Shown here piece by piece: positions 9,137 to 18,006 of a stretch of 64,000 nt of DNA. The DNA is from JALYOC01 sp036675345 (GTDB lineage Bacteria > Myxococcota > Myxococcia > Myxococcales > Myxococcaceae), in contig JAKFFE010000021.1 of the NCBI GenBank assembly GCA_036675345.1, forward strand, positions 248,001-312,000. Reading direction: 5' to 3'. Both the position numbers and the translations under genes were made by a program. The notes under the pieces were generated by a model. The model was not told the origin of the DNA and did not search any database. It was given only the letters and a program-made list of their open reading frames with translations. Each line of letters starts with the position of its first letter. Positions within the stretch are counted from its first letter, which is position 1.

Positions 9137-10018
9137 TCAGATGTTGACCGCGCGGTACTTGCGCTGCAGGTCCTTGAAGTACTTCACCGCGTTGTCCAGC
9201 GAGTTCTCCATCGCATCCATCAGCAGGTTGCGGAAGTTCGCCTGCGGGCCGCGGAGCCCCTCGTAGTACTTCTGGCGGTCGATCGCGTGGATCACCGCGG
9301 GGAAGTAGCCGTGGCGCAGCAGGATCAGGTTGGAGGCCATCCGGCCCACCTTTCCGCTGTGCTCGGTGAAGGGGAAGATCTGCAGCAGCTGGTGCTGCAC
9401 CGCCGAGGCCTGCTTGATCGGGTGATACTCGCGGAACTCGGCGCTGGCGGTGAAGTCCACGAACTTCTCCAGCAGCGCGGGGATCTTCGCCGGCTGGGCA
9501 ATCTCGTGGAAGTAGGTGCGGTGCAGCGGCATGTCCTTGCGGTAGCCGGCCTTCTCCCGCTCCTTGGCCAGCTCCTTCTCGGTCTTCTCCCGGCGCTCGA
9601 TCAGCGCCCGGGCGGCGATCGCCTCCGGGGTGTTCCCGGAGAGCAGATCGTGGATCCGCTTGAGGGTGGTGAGGGTGATCTGCGCCTGCTTCTTGCCGCC
9701 GGTCCGACCCTCCTCGCGGATGAAGTCGATGGTGGCCTTGTGGTTCCGGATCTCCAGCACCACCGGCATCATCGACGCCTCGGCGGCGATGGTCCCGGGG
9801 TGGAGCGCGGCCTGCAGCTCCTGCTGGGTGTAGACCACGCCCTCCAGCGCGCTGTCGTGGTACAGCCACGACATCTCGAACACCTTCAGGAACTCGTCGC
9901 CCTTCTCCTTGAAGATGCCGAGGTAGTCCCGGACCTGTTCGTTCTTCTCTTCGATGTCCTGGTAGCGTTCCTTCACGGGACCTGATGCTCCTGGCCGCCT
10001 CTTGGACGGGTTCGCCAT
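9137..10018 (-). CDS. Fic-domain fold protein with degenerate active site
   Basis: Fic enzymes transfer AMP or other groups onto target proteins through the motif HPFx[D/E]GNGRxxR. The same place in this 293-residue protein (residues 215-230) reads FPFTEHSGKVGRMASN. It aligns residue for residue but has Phe for the catalytic His, Ser for Asn and Lys for the first Arg. The helix before it (AVQHQLLQI) and after it (LILLRHGYFP) are typical Fic. Near the N-terminus, DSALEGVVYTQQELQ matches the region of the inhibitory helix. ATG at 10018 is preferred; a TTG at 10057 would add 13 residues. It follows the AAA ATPase gene on the same strand. The product is probably not a classical AMP transferase. 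Confidence 0.75.
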   Translation of the reverse strand: MANPSKRRPGASGPVKERYQDIEEKNEQVRDYLGIFKEKGDEFLKVFEMSWLYHDSALEGVVYTQQELQAALHPGTIAAEASMMPVVLEIRNHKATIDFIREEGRTGGKKQAQITLTTLKRIHDLLSGNTPEAIAARALIERREKTEKELAKEREKAGYRKDMPLHRTYFHEIAQPAKIPALLEKFVDFTASAEFREYHPIKQASAVQHQLLQIFPFTEHSGKVGRMASNLILLRHGYFPAVIHAIDRQKYYEGLRGPQANFRNLLMDAMENSLDNAVKYFKDLQRKYRAVNI

Positions 10019-10086
10019 GTGGGCGGGGGTGCGAGGCTTGAAATCGGCCGCGCACAATAGAAATTCCGAAGGGTTAGCGTCAACTA

Positions 10087-11430
10087 CTACTGCGGGCTGA
10101 CCAGATCCACCAGGAACACCTGCACCGCCTGGTCAAGCAGCTCCTTGGAGAGCGCCGGCGCGATCTGCTTGTAACGGGCAGTGTCGCGGATCAGGTTCAC
10201 CAGGTCGCGGGGATGGCAGGCGCGCAGGTCCATCTGACGCGGCTTGTAGTAGTGCTCGAGCAGGTAGGTGACTGCCTGGTCGACATAGGGGATGCCTGCC
10301 ACGTCGCAGACCCGCTTGAAGATGTCGCGATACGCCTGCTCGGTCGGGTTGCCGACCTCGATCTTGTACTTGATGCGGCGCAGGAACGCCTCGTCCACCA
10401 GCTCCTTGGGATCGAGGTTGGTGGAGAAGACCACCAGCTGGGAGAACGGGATGTCGAACTTCTTGCCGGTGTGAAGGGTGAGGAAGTCGATCCCCTTCTC
10501 CAGCGGCACGATCCACCGGTTGAGCAGGTCGGTGGGGTGGACCTTCTGCCGGCCGAAGTCGTCGATCAGCAGCATCCCCCCGTTGGCCTTCACCTGGAAC
10601 GGCGCCTCGTAGAAGCGCGCGGTGGGGGAGTAGATCAGGTCCAGCGTCTCCAGGGTCAGCTCGCCGCCGACCACCACCGCCGGGCGGCGGCACAGCTGCC
10701 AGCGCTGATCCATCTCGAAGGTCTGCCGCCGGTTGCTCTGATCGCGTCCCAGCTCCAGGGTGACCGCGGAGTGGTTGAGCTGGTCGTAGACCTTGACGAT
10801 CTGACCATCCACCTCCAGGCAGTAGGGGACGTAGGCCTCGCCGCCCAGCATCCGGGAGACGGCCTCCGCCAGCGAGGTTTTGCCGTTGCCGGGGGGCCCG
10901 TAGAGGAACAGCGACTTGCCGGAGTTCACCGCCGGGCCCAGCTTGTCGGTGATCGACTTGGGGACGGTGAGGTGGGAGATGCCCTGGCGCAGCTCGCCCT
11001 CGGCGATCACCGCGTTCTCCTCCGACTGGGCGTTGATCAGCGCGTTGTACTGCTCGATCGGCACCGGGGCCGGGCCCACGTAGGTGCTGCGCTCGATCGA
11101 GTCCCGCGAGTACGCCCGGCCCTTGTCGGTGAGGATGAACTCCACCGAGGCCCGGCCAAAGCCCTTGCCGCCGCGCAGGTCGGCCAGCTTCTCCGCGGTG
11201 AGGAACTCCACCACGTGCTCCACCACCCCGGACCAGGGCAGCCGCAGCTCCTCGGCCAGCGCCATCCCGGTGGCGTTGCCCGAGTAGTAGAGGCGGCGCA
11301 GGGCGATGTCCGCCAGCAGCTGCAGCTTGAGCCCGGTGTCCTCCAGGGTCTTGGGCTCGGGCGGGGCGATCTCCAGGATCGACGGGTTCTCGAGATTGAA
11401 CGGGTTCTGATTCTGGGGTCCGCCGGGCAT
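10087..11430 (-). CDS. AAA family ATPase with N-terminal winged-helix-like domain
   Basis: The 447-residue protein begins MPGGPQNQNPFNLENPS. Residues 30-115 look like a winged helix: LADIALRRLYYSG, then a helix, then FILTDKGRAYS. The ATPase core has Walker A GPPGNGKTS (about 178-186), Walker B GGMLLIDDFGRQ (about 285) and a sensor-like FSTNLDP. A C-terminal lid domain contains RACHPRDLVNLI. ATP hydrolysis is therefore likely, but the substrate is unknown. Other in-frame upstream codons were rejected because the sequence before MPGG is unlike protein. The Fic-like gene follows 68 bp downstream. Proteins of this layout are common in myxobacteria and other deltaproteobacteria; no specific function can be read from the sequence. 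Confidence 0.85.
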   Translation of the reverse strand: MPGGPQNQNPFNLENPSILEIAPPEPKTLEDTGLKLQLLADIALRRLYYSGNATGMALAEELRLPWSGVVEHVVEFLTAEKLADLRGGKGFGRASVEFILTDKGRAYSRDSIERSTYVGPAPVPIEQYNALINAQSEENAVIAEGELRQGISHLTVPKSITDKLGPAVNSGKSLFLYGPPGNGKTSLAEAVSRMLGGEAYVPYCLEVDGQIVKVYDQLNHSAVTLELGRDQSNRRQTFEMDQRWQLCRRPAVVVGGELTLETLDLIYSPTARFYEAPFQVKANGGMLLIDDFGRQKVHPTDLLNRWIVPLEKGIDFLTLHTGKKFDIPFSQLVVFSTNLDPKELVDEAFLRRIKYKIEVGNPTEQAYRDIFKRVCDVAGIPYVDQAVTYLLEHYYKPRQMDLRACHPRDLVNLIRDTARYKQIAPALSKELLDQAVQVFLVDLVSPQ

Positions 11431-11526
11431 TGCCCCGGAGCTTAGCGGAAGTCCCGGGTCAGCGGTTCCCTTCGAACGGGCAGTGCAGGCGTGGAGGCGA
11501 CCGCCTTCCGTCGCTAGGATGCGCGG

Positions 11527-11838
11527 ATGGAAGTGCTGCCCGTCGACCTGAACGCGATCATTGGACTCATCTTTGGGATGTCGATCTTCATCATCCCGGT
11601 GGCGGGGCTGACCGCCCGCTTTGCCTTCAAGCCGCTGGTGGAGGCCTTCGGGATCTCCCGCCGGGATCGGGGGGAGGCGCTGCAGCTGTCCCTGCTGGAG
11701 AAGCGGGTAGCGTTGCTGGAGCGTCAGCTGGAGGCGTCCGGCCACCTGCGGGGCACGATGGAGTCCATCGCGCCGATCACCGACAACCACGGCATGCCGC
11801 TGCCCGCCGGAACGGTGCGGGTCCGCGGGGATCGCTGA
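11527..11838 (+). CDS. Small membrane protein with coiled-coil segment
   Basis: The 103-residue product has one transmembrane helix near the N-terminus (IIGLIFGMSIFIIPVAGLTARFAF) followed by a short heptad-like stretch (EALQLSLLEKRVALLERQLEAS) and a disordered tail. The layout resembles PspB-like or other small inner-membrane adaptors, but no family signature was found. It is divergent from the AAA ATPase gene across 96 bp and convergent with ilvE. Codon use matches its neighbours, which supports it being a real gene. Confidence 0.65.
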   Translation: MEVLPVDLNAIIGLIFGMSIFIIPVAGLTARFAFKPLVEAFGISRRDRGEALQLSLLEKRVALLERQLEASGHLRGTMESIAPITDNHGMPLPAGTVRVRGDR

Positions 11839-11850
11839 CCCGCCTGCCGG

Positions 11851-12798
11851 CTAGATGTACGTCAGCCACTCCGCGTACTTGGGGTTCTTGCCCCGGACCA
11901 CCTCGAAGTACTTCTCCTGCACCCACTGGGTGGTGGGGCCGGGCTTCCCGGTGCCGATCTGGCGGTTGTCCACCTCGCGCACCGGGGTGATCTCCGCCGC
12001 GGTCCCGCAGAAGAACACCTCGTTGGAGATGTACATCGCGTCGCGGGTAAAGGTGGTCTCCTCGATCAGCCGCCCGTCGTCCCGCAGCAGCCGCAGCACG
12101 GTGTCCCGGGTGATGCCGGAGAGGATGGGGGAGGAGAGCGGCGGGGTCTTCATCACCCCCTTCTGGGTGAGCATGAACAGGTTCTCCCCCGAGGCCTCGG
12201 CCACGAAGCCGGAGATGTCCAGCAAGATGGCCTCGTCGTACCCGGCCAGCACCGCCTCCCGCTTGGCCAGGATCGAGTTCACGTACTGCCCGGTCACCTT
12301 GCCCCGCACCATGTTCACGTTCACGTGCATGCGGGTAAAGGAGCTGACCTTGGCGCGGATCCCCTCCGCCACGCCCTTGTCCCCCAGGTAGGTGCCCCAG
12401 TCCCAGGCGGTGATCGCCACCCGGGTGGGGTTGCTGGCGCCCAGGCCCATCGCCCCGTCGCCCATGAAGGCGATCGGTCGTAGGTAGGCGCCGTTGCCGA
12501 ACAGGTGCTTTTGCTGACGAAGCAGCTCCACGGTGGCGTCGCACAGCTGGTCCAGCGTGTAGGGCATCTTCAGCATCAGGATGTGCGCCGAATCCAGCAG
12601 GCGCTGCATGTGCTCCTGCAGCCGGAACACCGCCAGGCGCCCGTCATGGGTCTTGTAGGCGCGGATCCCCTCGAACACCCCGAAGCCGTAGTGCAGCGCG
12701 TGGGTCATCACCGGGACGTTGCCGTCGTCCCAGGCGCGGAACTCCCCATCCAGCCAGATCTTCTCCGCGCGCAGCACTGTGGTCGACGTCGAGCTCAT
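11851..12798 (-). CDS. ilvE: Branched-chain amino acid aminotransferase
   Basis: IlvE catalyses the last step of leucine, isoleucine and valine synthesis, and the reverse step that feeds branched-chain keto acids to iso-fatty acid synthesis, important in myxobacteria. The 315-residue protein has the family start WLDGEF...VPVMTHALHYGFGVFEGIRAY. The PLP lysine is K167 in VRGKVTGQY, and the phosphate-binding SGITRDT and GTAAEITPV segments are present. ATG at 12798 has a GAGGAG ribosome site about nine bases upstream. It is transcribed in the same direction as the patatin gene 55 bp upstream. All key residues are intact. Confidence 0.93.
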   Translation of the reverse strand: MSSTSTTVLRAEKIWLDGEFRAWDDGNVPVMTHALHYGFGVFEGIRAYKTHDGRLAVFRLQEHMQRLLDSAHILMLKMPYTLDQLCDATVELLRQQKHLFGNGAYLRPIAFMGDGAMGLGASNPTRVAITAWDWGTYLGDKGVAEGIRAKVSSFTRMHVNVNMVRGKVTGQYVNSILAKREAVLAGYDEAILLDISGFVAEASGENLFMLTQKGVMKTPPLSSPILSGITRDTVLRLLRDDGRLIEETTFTRDAMYISNEVFFCGTAAEITPVREVDNRQIGTGKPGPTTQWVQEKYFEVVRGKNPKYAEWLTYI

Positions 12799-12853
12799 CT
12801 TGGATGTCTCCTCGGGAAGGGGCGCAGGGTTCTAACGTTCGGCTCCGGTGCGG

Positions 12854-14275
12854 TCAAAGCATCCGGGGCAGCGGCGCCAGCATCCGACACAGGAACGGCA
12901 TCTCGTCGTTGAGCTGCGCGCGGCCCAGCTGGGTCACCCGGGTGATCAGCTCGATGCTGGGCACCAGCTCCAGCGGAGAGAGGGTGCGCTTGAAGTCCTT
13001 CACCAGGTGGGCGTACGGGCGGTTGCGATCCACGTTGATCGCCGCCAGGCGGGACAGCGGCAGCCACAGCGGGCTGCTCAGCTTGGGAGCAAAGCCGTTG
13101 AGTCCCAGGATGAAGGCGTTGCGGGTGCCGATGAAGCCCTTGTGCACCGACTTCCAGGCGGCCTTCGCCGGCAGGTTGTCGGTCAGTCCGCCGTCCACCA
13201 GGCGGGACACCCCGCGCCGCTCCAGGGTGGCGTCCAGCAGCTCGGTCATCCGCTGGTCGTCGCGCAGCACGTCGTAGTGGATCACCCCCGGCAGCGCGGA
13301 GGAGAAGCCGGCGGCGTCCAGCGCGTCGAACTCGGCGGTCTCCCGGTCCGCGCCCAGATGCAGCGAGACCATCATCTCCGGACGGGTGAAGAACTCGCCC
13401 ACCGCCCCCATCGCCTGCTGGGCCTGCCGGGCAAGGTTGAGCGGATCGAGCAGCGAGACGGCGCTGATGTTCAACAGCCGTTCATAGAAGGAGAGCGGGT
13501 GGGGCAGCATCCCCTTGCGCACCCCGCTGACCGAGATGATCGTCGGGACCGGCAGCTCGCTCAGGCGGATCCCGGGGCCGCCGCTGTCCTCGCCGGTGTT
13601 GAAGTACCGGCCGATCCCGCTGCGCAGGTAAAGCCGCAGCGCGGCCGGCACCCCGTAGCGGCTGTCCACCGACACTCCCCGGAACAGCTTCCGCCAGGAG
13701 AGCCCGCGGACGATGTTCACCACCTCGTTCTGATCGAAGTGCGGCAGCCGCGAGCGGAACAGGCAGAGGATCGCCCCCATCGAGGTCCCGGCCAGCAGCG
13801 CCGGCCGCAGGCCGAACTCCTCCAGCAGCGACATCACCCCCACGTAGACATACGCGGTGCCGCCGCCGCCGCCGGCCACCAGCACCAGCGACTTGTTGCG
13901 CAGCTCCTTGTCGATCACCTCTTCCGGGAGGCGATCCCGGAAGCGGTGCAACAGCGCCTCCCGGGTGCGCAGGGTGGGCTCGCGCAGCTCGCGGGCCAGC
14001 GGCACCAGCAGCTCCCGGCGCAGCGGGGCCTTGCCCAGCAGCACCGCGCCCGCCCGGCGGGAGACGTCCTCGCGGAAGGGGCGCAAGGAGGCCCCCACCC
14101 CCACGTCCCGGGTCCCGTGGCGGACCCGGTACATGCGGGCCAGCGAGAGCGCGGTCCGCAACACCGCCTCCTCGTTGGGCGTGAGCAGGTCCGGATCCTT
14201 GGAGGCGGCGCGCACCAGGCGCACCTCCATCTCCTCCAGAGGCCGGACGATCTGAAAACGTTCCTTGAGCCGCAA
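12854..14275 (-). CDS. Patatin-like phospholipase
   Basis: Patatin domains are Ser-Asp dyad lipid acyl hydrolases. The oxyanion loop is the glycine-rich VAGGGGGTAYVYVGV, the nucleophile S165 sits in GTSMG, and the catalytic Asp is D361 in DGGLTDNLP. About 125 helical residues precede the lipase domain and a charged helical tail follows it. TTG at 14275 lies five bases from the stop of the upstream gene and suggests coupling; ATG at 14230, just after GGAGGAG, is the alternative and loses only the first 15 residues. No signal peptide is visible, so the enzyme is probably cytoplasmic or secreted by another route. Confidence 0.87.
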   Translation of the reverse strand: MRLKERFQIVRPLEEMEVRLVRAASKDPDLLTPNEEAVLRTALSLARMYRVRHGTRDVGVGASLRPFREDVSRRAGAVLLGKAPLRRELLVPLARELREPTLRTREALLHRFRDRLPEEVIDKELRNKSLVLVAGGGGGTAYVYVGVMSLLEEFGLRPALLAGTSMGAILCLFRSRLPHFDQNEVVNIVRGLSWRKLFRGVSVDSRYGVPAALRLYLRSGIGRYFNTGEDSGGPGIRLSELPVPTIISVSGVRKGMLPHPLSFYERLLNISAVSLLDPLNLARQAQQAMGAVGEFFTRPEMMVSLHLGADRETAEFDALDAAGFSSALPGVIHYDVLRDDQRMTELLDATLERRGVSRLVDGGLTDNLPAKAAWKSVHKGFIGTRNAFILGLNGFAPKLSSPLWLPLSRLAAINVDRNRPYAHLVKDFKRTLSPLELVPSIELITRVTQLGRAQLNDEMPFLCRMLAPLPRML

Positions 14276-14280
14276 GGTCG

Positions 14281-16473
14281 CTACCGGCGCGCTCCCAGCC
14301 GCGCGGCCCAGTTGAGGATCGACAGCTCCTTGAGCGCCTCCATGCAGCCAGGGTTGGCCTGCACCGCCTTCTCGAAGTGCTGCTGGGCCAGGTCCGTCTT
14401 CCCCTGCGCCTTGTAGACGTAGCCGGAGAACACGTAGGTCCGCTCGCTCTTGGGGTTCAGCTCGATCGCCTTCTTCAGCGACCCCAGCGCAGTCTCCGCC
14501 GCCTGCGGGCTCTGCGGCGACTGCTGGAAGCGCGCCCAGCCCAGGTAGGCGTGGAACTCTCCTTCCTGCGGGTAAAGCTCCACCGCCTCGGCGAACAGCC
14601 GCTCCGCCTCGGTGAACTTCTCCTGGCGCAGCAGCTCCTCTCCGCGCTGGAACTTGCCCTCCGCGGAGAGGATCTTGCCCACGTCCTGGCCCACCTGCTC
14701 CGGCTTGGCCCCCGACGCGATCTGTCCCAGGTAGCGGGCCTTCTCCGCCGGATCCTTGAGGGTGTGGTGGGCGACGGCGATCCGCTCGTAGATCTGGGAG
14801 GCCAGCTCTCGGATCTCGGCGGAGGCGGACCCGGCCAGCCGGTCCGGGTGGTTCTCCCGGGCCATCACCAGATAGCTCTGGGCGATCTGATCCTCGGTGG
14901 CGTGGCGGGGGACCCCCAGCACCTCGAAGTGATCCATCTTCCGCAGCGCGGCCGCCCGGCCCGCCAGCCGCTCCCGGACGATCGACTCGTCCTCATCCTG
15001 GCGGTGCATCGGGCCGGAGAGCTCGGGGTGGTTGGAGAGCCGGGAGGTGATCTCCTGGATGTCCACCATCTGCATCGGCCCGGTGTCCACCCCGGAGAAG
15101 GGGACGGTGTGCCGGCGGGGCCCGCCGCCGGAGATCGGCAGCGGGGGCGGGGTGAGCGGGGAGTGGGGAGGAGGCACCGGCAGCGAGGGGATCAGGTGCG
15201 GTCCGGACTGGGAGACGCTGAACAGCCCCTCCGAGTCCCCCACCGCCGGGGTGTTCCCCAGGCTGACCACCTGGGCGCAGCGCATCGCGTACAGCAGCCG
15301 ATCGGTGTCCAGCGGGGAGAGGATCCCCAACCGGCGCAGCTCCGAGACCCGGCGGCGGCCGTTCACCTTGGCCAACAGCTCATGCTCCTCCTCGCCCAGG
15401 GAGACCTCCTGCAGCGCGTAGAGCGGATCCTCGAAGGGGTGGACGAACAGCTCGGACGCGTCGCCCAGGGCGGCGGCCACCCGCTCCGGATCGTAGGCGC
15501 GGCGGATGCCCTCGTAGATCGCCTGGGCGCAGGTCAATTCCAGGTTGACCACCTCCGGGGGCACCGAGGCCCGGGGATCGAAGGCGTAGTCGCCGCTCTT
15601 CCAGAAGAAGACGTCGAACAGCTTGGCCCGCAGCTGGAGGTTCAGCGCGTAGGCCAGGTTGTGGGGGCTGATGCAGCCCATCTCCACCAGCACCGTGCCC
15701 TGCTGACGGCGGCTGGCCTTCATCCGGCGCAGTGACTCCTCGCACTCCGCCTCGGAGATCATCCGCTCCTTCACCAGCACCCGCCCCAGACACTCGGAGA
15801 GCAGGTTGCTCTTGATGAACTGGGGGATGCCTTCCCGGAAATAGACGATCTTCTTCACCTTCTCGCGCCGCAGCAACAGCGCGCCGGTGGCCTTCCAGCG
15901 GTAGATCTCCGCCAGCACCTCCGGGAAGGGCTTCTTGTCGAAGTCCCCGCGGATCCCCTGGTGGCCGGAGGCGCGGGCGCTCTTCTCCACCAGCGCGCCC
16001 TCCTGGATCGCCTCCTCTCCGGCCAGCGCGTCGGTGGCGGTCTCGTCCGAGGAAGCGGAAGGTGCGGGGGCCTCCGGCGGCGCGGGGAACTTCTCTCCCA
16101 GCGCCTGGTGCAGCGCGTCGGTCAGGCTCTGCAGCTTGAAGGGCTTCTCGATGAACGCCGAGGCCCCGTATCGCTCGATCGCCTCCTTGCGGTGGAGTGC
16201 GTTCTTGTACACCCCGGAGATCATCACGATCGGCACCGCGCGGCCCTTGGCCGACTCGCGCAGCTTACGGGCCACCTCGTAGCCGTTGATCCCCGGCAGC
16301 AGCAGATCCAGCAGCACCAGATCGAACGGCTTGGCCTCGAAGGTCTTGAGCGCCCACTCCCCGTCACGCTCCAGGGTTACCCCGAAGCCCTGCTGGGTGA
16401 GGAGATCCGCCAACAATCGCTGGATGGCGCGATCGTCGTCGACCACGAGGACATTCACTGGTGGGTTGGACAC
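14281..16473 (-). CDS. Response regulator with DUF4388, J-like and TPR domains
   Basis: This 730-residue multidomain regulator starts with an intact receiver (residues 6-120: VVDDD, VLLDLLLPG and EKPF). A DUF4388/PATAN-like region follows (about 180-350: GDFDKKPFPEVLAEIYRWKATGALLL). Next is a winged-helix-like piece (VNGRRRVSELRRLGILSPLDTDRL), then a proline-rich linker. A J-like domain (about 515-585) has the HPD motif in ENHPDRLAG, and at least three TPR-like helical pairs end the protein. GTG at 16473 has GGAG nine bases upstream. The patatin gene follows five bases after the stop. The J motif predicts interaction with a DnaK-type chaperone; the same J-TPR combination recurs at 55.4 kb beside dnaK. 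Confidence 0.87.
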   Translation of the reverse strand: MSNPPVNVLVVDDDRAIQRLLADLLTQQGFGVTLERDGEWALKTFEAKPFDLVLLDLLLPGINGYEVARKLRESAKGRAVPIVMISGVYKNALHRKEAIERYGASAFIEKPFKLQSLTDALHQALGEKFPAPPEAPAPSASSDETATDALAGEEAIQEGALVEKSARASGHQGIRGDFDKKPFPEVLAEIYRWKATGALLLRREKVKKIVYFREGIPQFIKSNLLSECLGRVLVKERMISEAECEESLRRMKASRRQQGTVLVEMGCISPHNLAYALNLQLRAKLFDVFFWKSGDYAFDPRASVPPEVVNLELTCAQAIYEGIRRAYDPERVAAALGDASELFVHPFEDPLYALQEVSLGEEEHELLAKVNGRRRVSELRRLGILSPLDTDRLLYAMRCAQVVSLGNTPAVGDSEGLFSVSQSGPHLIPSLPVPPPHSPLTPPPLPISGGGPRRHTVPFSGVDTGPMQMVDIQEITSRLSNHPELSGPMHRQDEDESIVRERLAGRAAALRKMDHFEVLGVPRHATEDQIAQSYLVMARENHPDRLAGSASAEIRELASQIYERIAVAHHTLKDPAEKARYLGQIASGAKPEQVGQDVGKILSAEGKFQRGEELLRQEKFTEAERLFAEAVELYPQEGEFHAYLGWARFQQSPQSPQAAETALGSLKKAIELNPKSERTYVFSGYVYKAQGKTDLAQQHFEKAVQANPGCMEALKELSILNWAARLGARR

Positions 16474-16621
16474 GGCGGGGGCTCCAGTGGAAGTGCAGGG
16501 GTAGGTCCTACCTGCGACCCTGGAAGAATACACCCTCCGTTGTGCCCGGGGAGGGGGATGTGGGCCGGCGATCCGCCCCCGTTGTCGCCTCTTTCCAGGG
16601 ATCCGGTTTGGCAGCGCCGCG

Positions 16622-17560
16622 CTAGACGGCCGGGGCGATGTGGCTCAGGTGGGCCTTGGCCTTCTCGATGTCCCCTTCGTGCTTGAGCACCAGGTTCAAG
16701 GTGGCGGCCACCAGCTTGGCGTCCAGCGATTCGACGTTGAGCAGGGCCAGGCTCTGGGCCCAGTCCAGGGTCTCGCTGATCGACGGCGCCTTCTTCAGCT
16801 CCAGCTGCCGGATCCGGGAGATCGCCTCCACCACCTGGGCGGTCAGCTTCTCCGGGACGTCCGGCAGCCGCTTGCGCAGGATCTTCAGCTCCCGCTCCTT
16901 GGTGGGGAACTCGATGTGCAGATGCAGGCAGCGGCGCTTGAGGGCGTCGGAGAGCTCGCGGGCGTTGTTGGAGGTCAGCACCACCCGGGGGATGTGCTTG
17001 GCCTGGAAGGTCCCCAGCTCCGGGAGGGTGACCGCGTTGTCCTGCAGGACCTCCAGCAGGAAGGCCTCGAACTCCGGGTCCGCCTTGTCGATCTCGTCGA
17101 TCAGCAGCACCGTGGGCACCGGGGAGAGCAGGGCGCGCAGGATCGGACGGGGCAGCAGGAACCGCTCGGAGAAGAAGATGGCGTCCGACGACGCCACGCT
17201 GTCCGCGGCCTCGGTCAGGGTCTTGGCGCCCACCATCAGCTCGCCAATCTTGTCCTTGAGCAGCTGGGTGTAGAGCAGCTGCTTGGCGTACTCCCACTCG
17301 TACAGCGCCTTGGACTCGTCCAGCCCCTCGTAGCACTGCAGCCGGATCAGCTCTCGGCCCAGGGAGGAGGCCAGCGCCCGGGCAAACTCGGTCTTGCCCA
17401 CGCCGGCCGGGCCCTCCACCAGCACCGGCTTGTCCATCCGGTCCATCAGGAAGGCGACGGTGCCGATCTCCTGCGAGGCCAGGTAGCCCACGTCGTCCAG
17501 CCGGCGCACCGCATCATCGATGTTGGAGAAGGAGGGGAGGGCGCTCACGCCGGGGACCAT
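16622..17560 (-). CDS. MoxR-type AAA ATPase
   Basis: The 312-residue protein is a single AAA module. It has Walker A EGPAGVGKTE (about 49-58), a typical MoxR insertion (QCYEGLDESKALYEWEYAKQL), Walker B VLLIDEIDKAD, sensor 1 VVLTSNNARELSDALKRRC and a C-terminal lid. MoxR ATPases act as chaperones for the maturation or metal loading of enzyme complexes, often with a VWA-domain partner. No VWA gene is adjacent on this strand, so the partner is unknown. ATG at 17560 was chosen; a TTG two codons earlier is possible. The gene is divergent from a small membrane protein gene across a 178-bp region containing a perfect palindrome. Confidence 0.88.
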   Translation of the reverse strand: MVPGVSALPSFSNIDDAVRRLDDVGYLASQEIGTVAFLMDRMDKPVLVEGPAGVGKTEFARALASSLGRELIRLQCYEGLDESKALYEWEYAKQLLYTQLLKDKIGELMVGAKTLTEAADSVASSDAIFFSERFLLPRPILRALLSPVPTVLLIDEIDKADPEFEAFLLEVLQDNAVTLPELGTFQAKHIPRVVLTSNNARELSDALKRRCLHLHIEFPTKERELKILRKRLPDVPEKLTAQVVEAISRIRQLELKKAPSISETLDWAQSLALLNVESLDAKLVAATLNLVLKHEGDIEKAKAHLSHIAPAV

Positions 17561-17652
17561 AACCAAAGGTCATCGGCGACTGCGGCAAAAATGCCAGACC
17601 TGCCGACCCGCAGTGCTGCAGTTTCTCCGGTCGGCCATTACGACTCTCCCGG

Positions 17653-17666
17653 ATTCCCTAGGGAAT
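17653..17666. promoter_or_regulatory. Perfect 14-bp palindrome in divergent intergenic region
   Basis: ATTCCCTAGGGAAT reads the same on both strands. It lies in the 178-bp gap between the MoxR-type ATPase (minus) and a small membrane protein (plus), in a locally AT-richer patch. A palindrome of this length in GC-rich DNA is a good operator candidate. No regulator is encoded next to it. Confidence 0.45.
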
Positions 17667-17738
17667 TTATTGCGCGTCAGGTGGCGCGGCGGGTGCATGT
17701 CAGTGAGCAGCAGGCAGAGCGGACGAGGCAAGAGAGTC

Positions 17739-17957
17739 ATGGCAGCGGCAATGCGAGCATTGATGGCGGTGGGGTTGGTGGTGCTTCCGGGGGCATTCCT
17801 CGCGGTGCTGGGCTACCTCGCGTTCCGGACGGTCCGCCGGGCCTGGCGGGAGGCGCGGTCGCAGATCGCCCACGGCCAGCCGGTGGCGATGAAGGATGTG
17901 CTCAGCGGCGTGAACGTGCGCTCGCTGGTGCGCGAGGCCCGGGCGGTCGCCTTCTAG
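17739..17957 (+). CDS. Small single-pass membrane protein
   Basis: The 72-residue product (MAAAMRALMAVGLVVLPGAF...) has one long transmembrane helix at residues 8-32 followed by a basic amphipathic cytoplasmic tail (FRTVRRAWREARSQIAHG). No family is recognised. ATG at 17739 is preceded by a weak AGAGAG site; an ATG at 17697 would add a Ser/Arg-rich lead without improving the hydrophobic pattern. A strong hairpin follows the gene before the convergent aglZ. The coding call rests on length, composition and position. Confidence 0.55.
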   Translation: MAAAMRALMAVGLVVLPGAFLAVLGYLAFRTVRRAWREARSQIAHGQPVAMKDVLSGVNVRSLVREARAVAF

Positions 17958-18006
17958 CTTCAGGGCGCGGCCGTTCAGCGGCGGGAAACATCCGGTGAGA
18001 GGGGCT

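Noticed and set aside
11430..11790. Upstream extension of the AAA ATPase frame into the divergent gene
   Set aside because: The added sequence overlaps the divergent small membrane protein, has no domain character, and MPGG at 11430 begins the conserved part.
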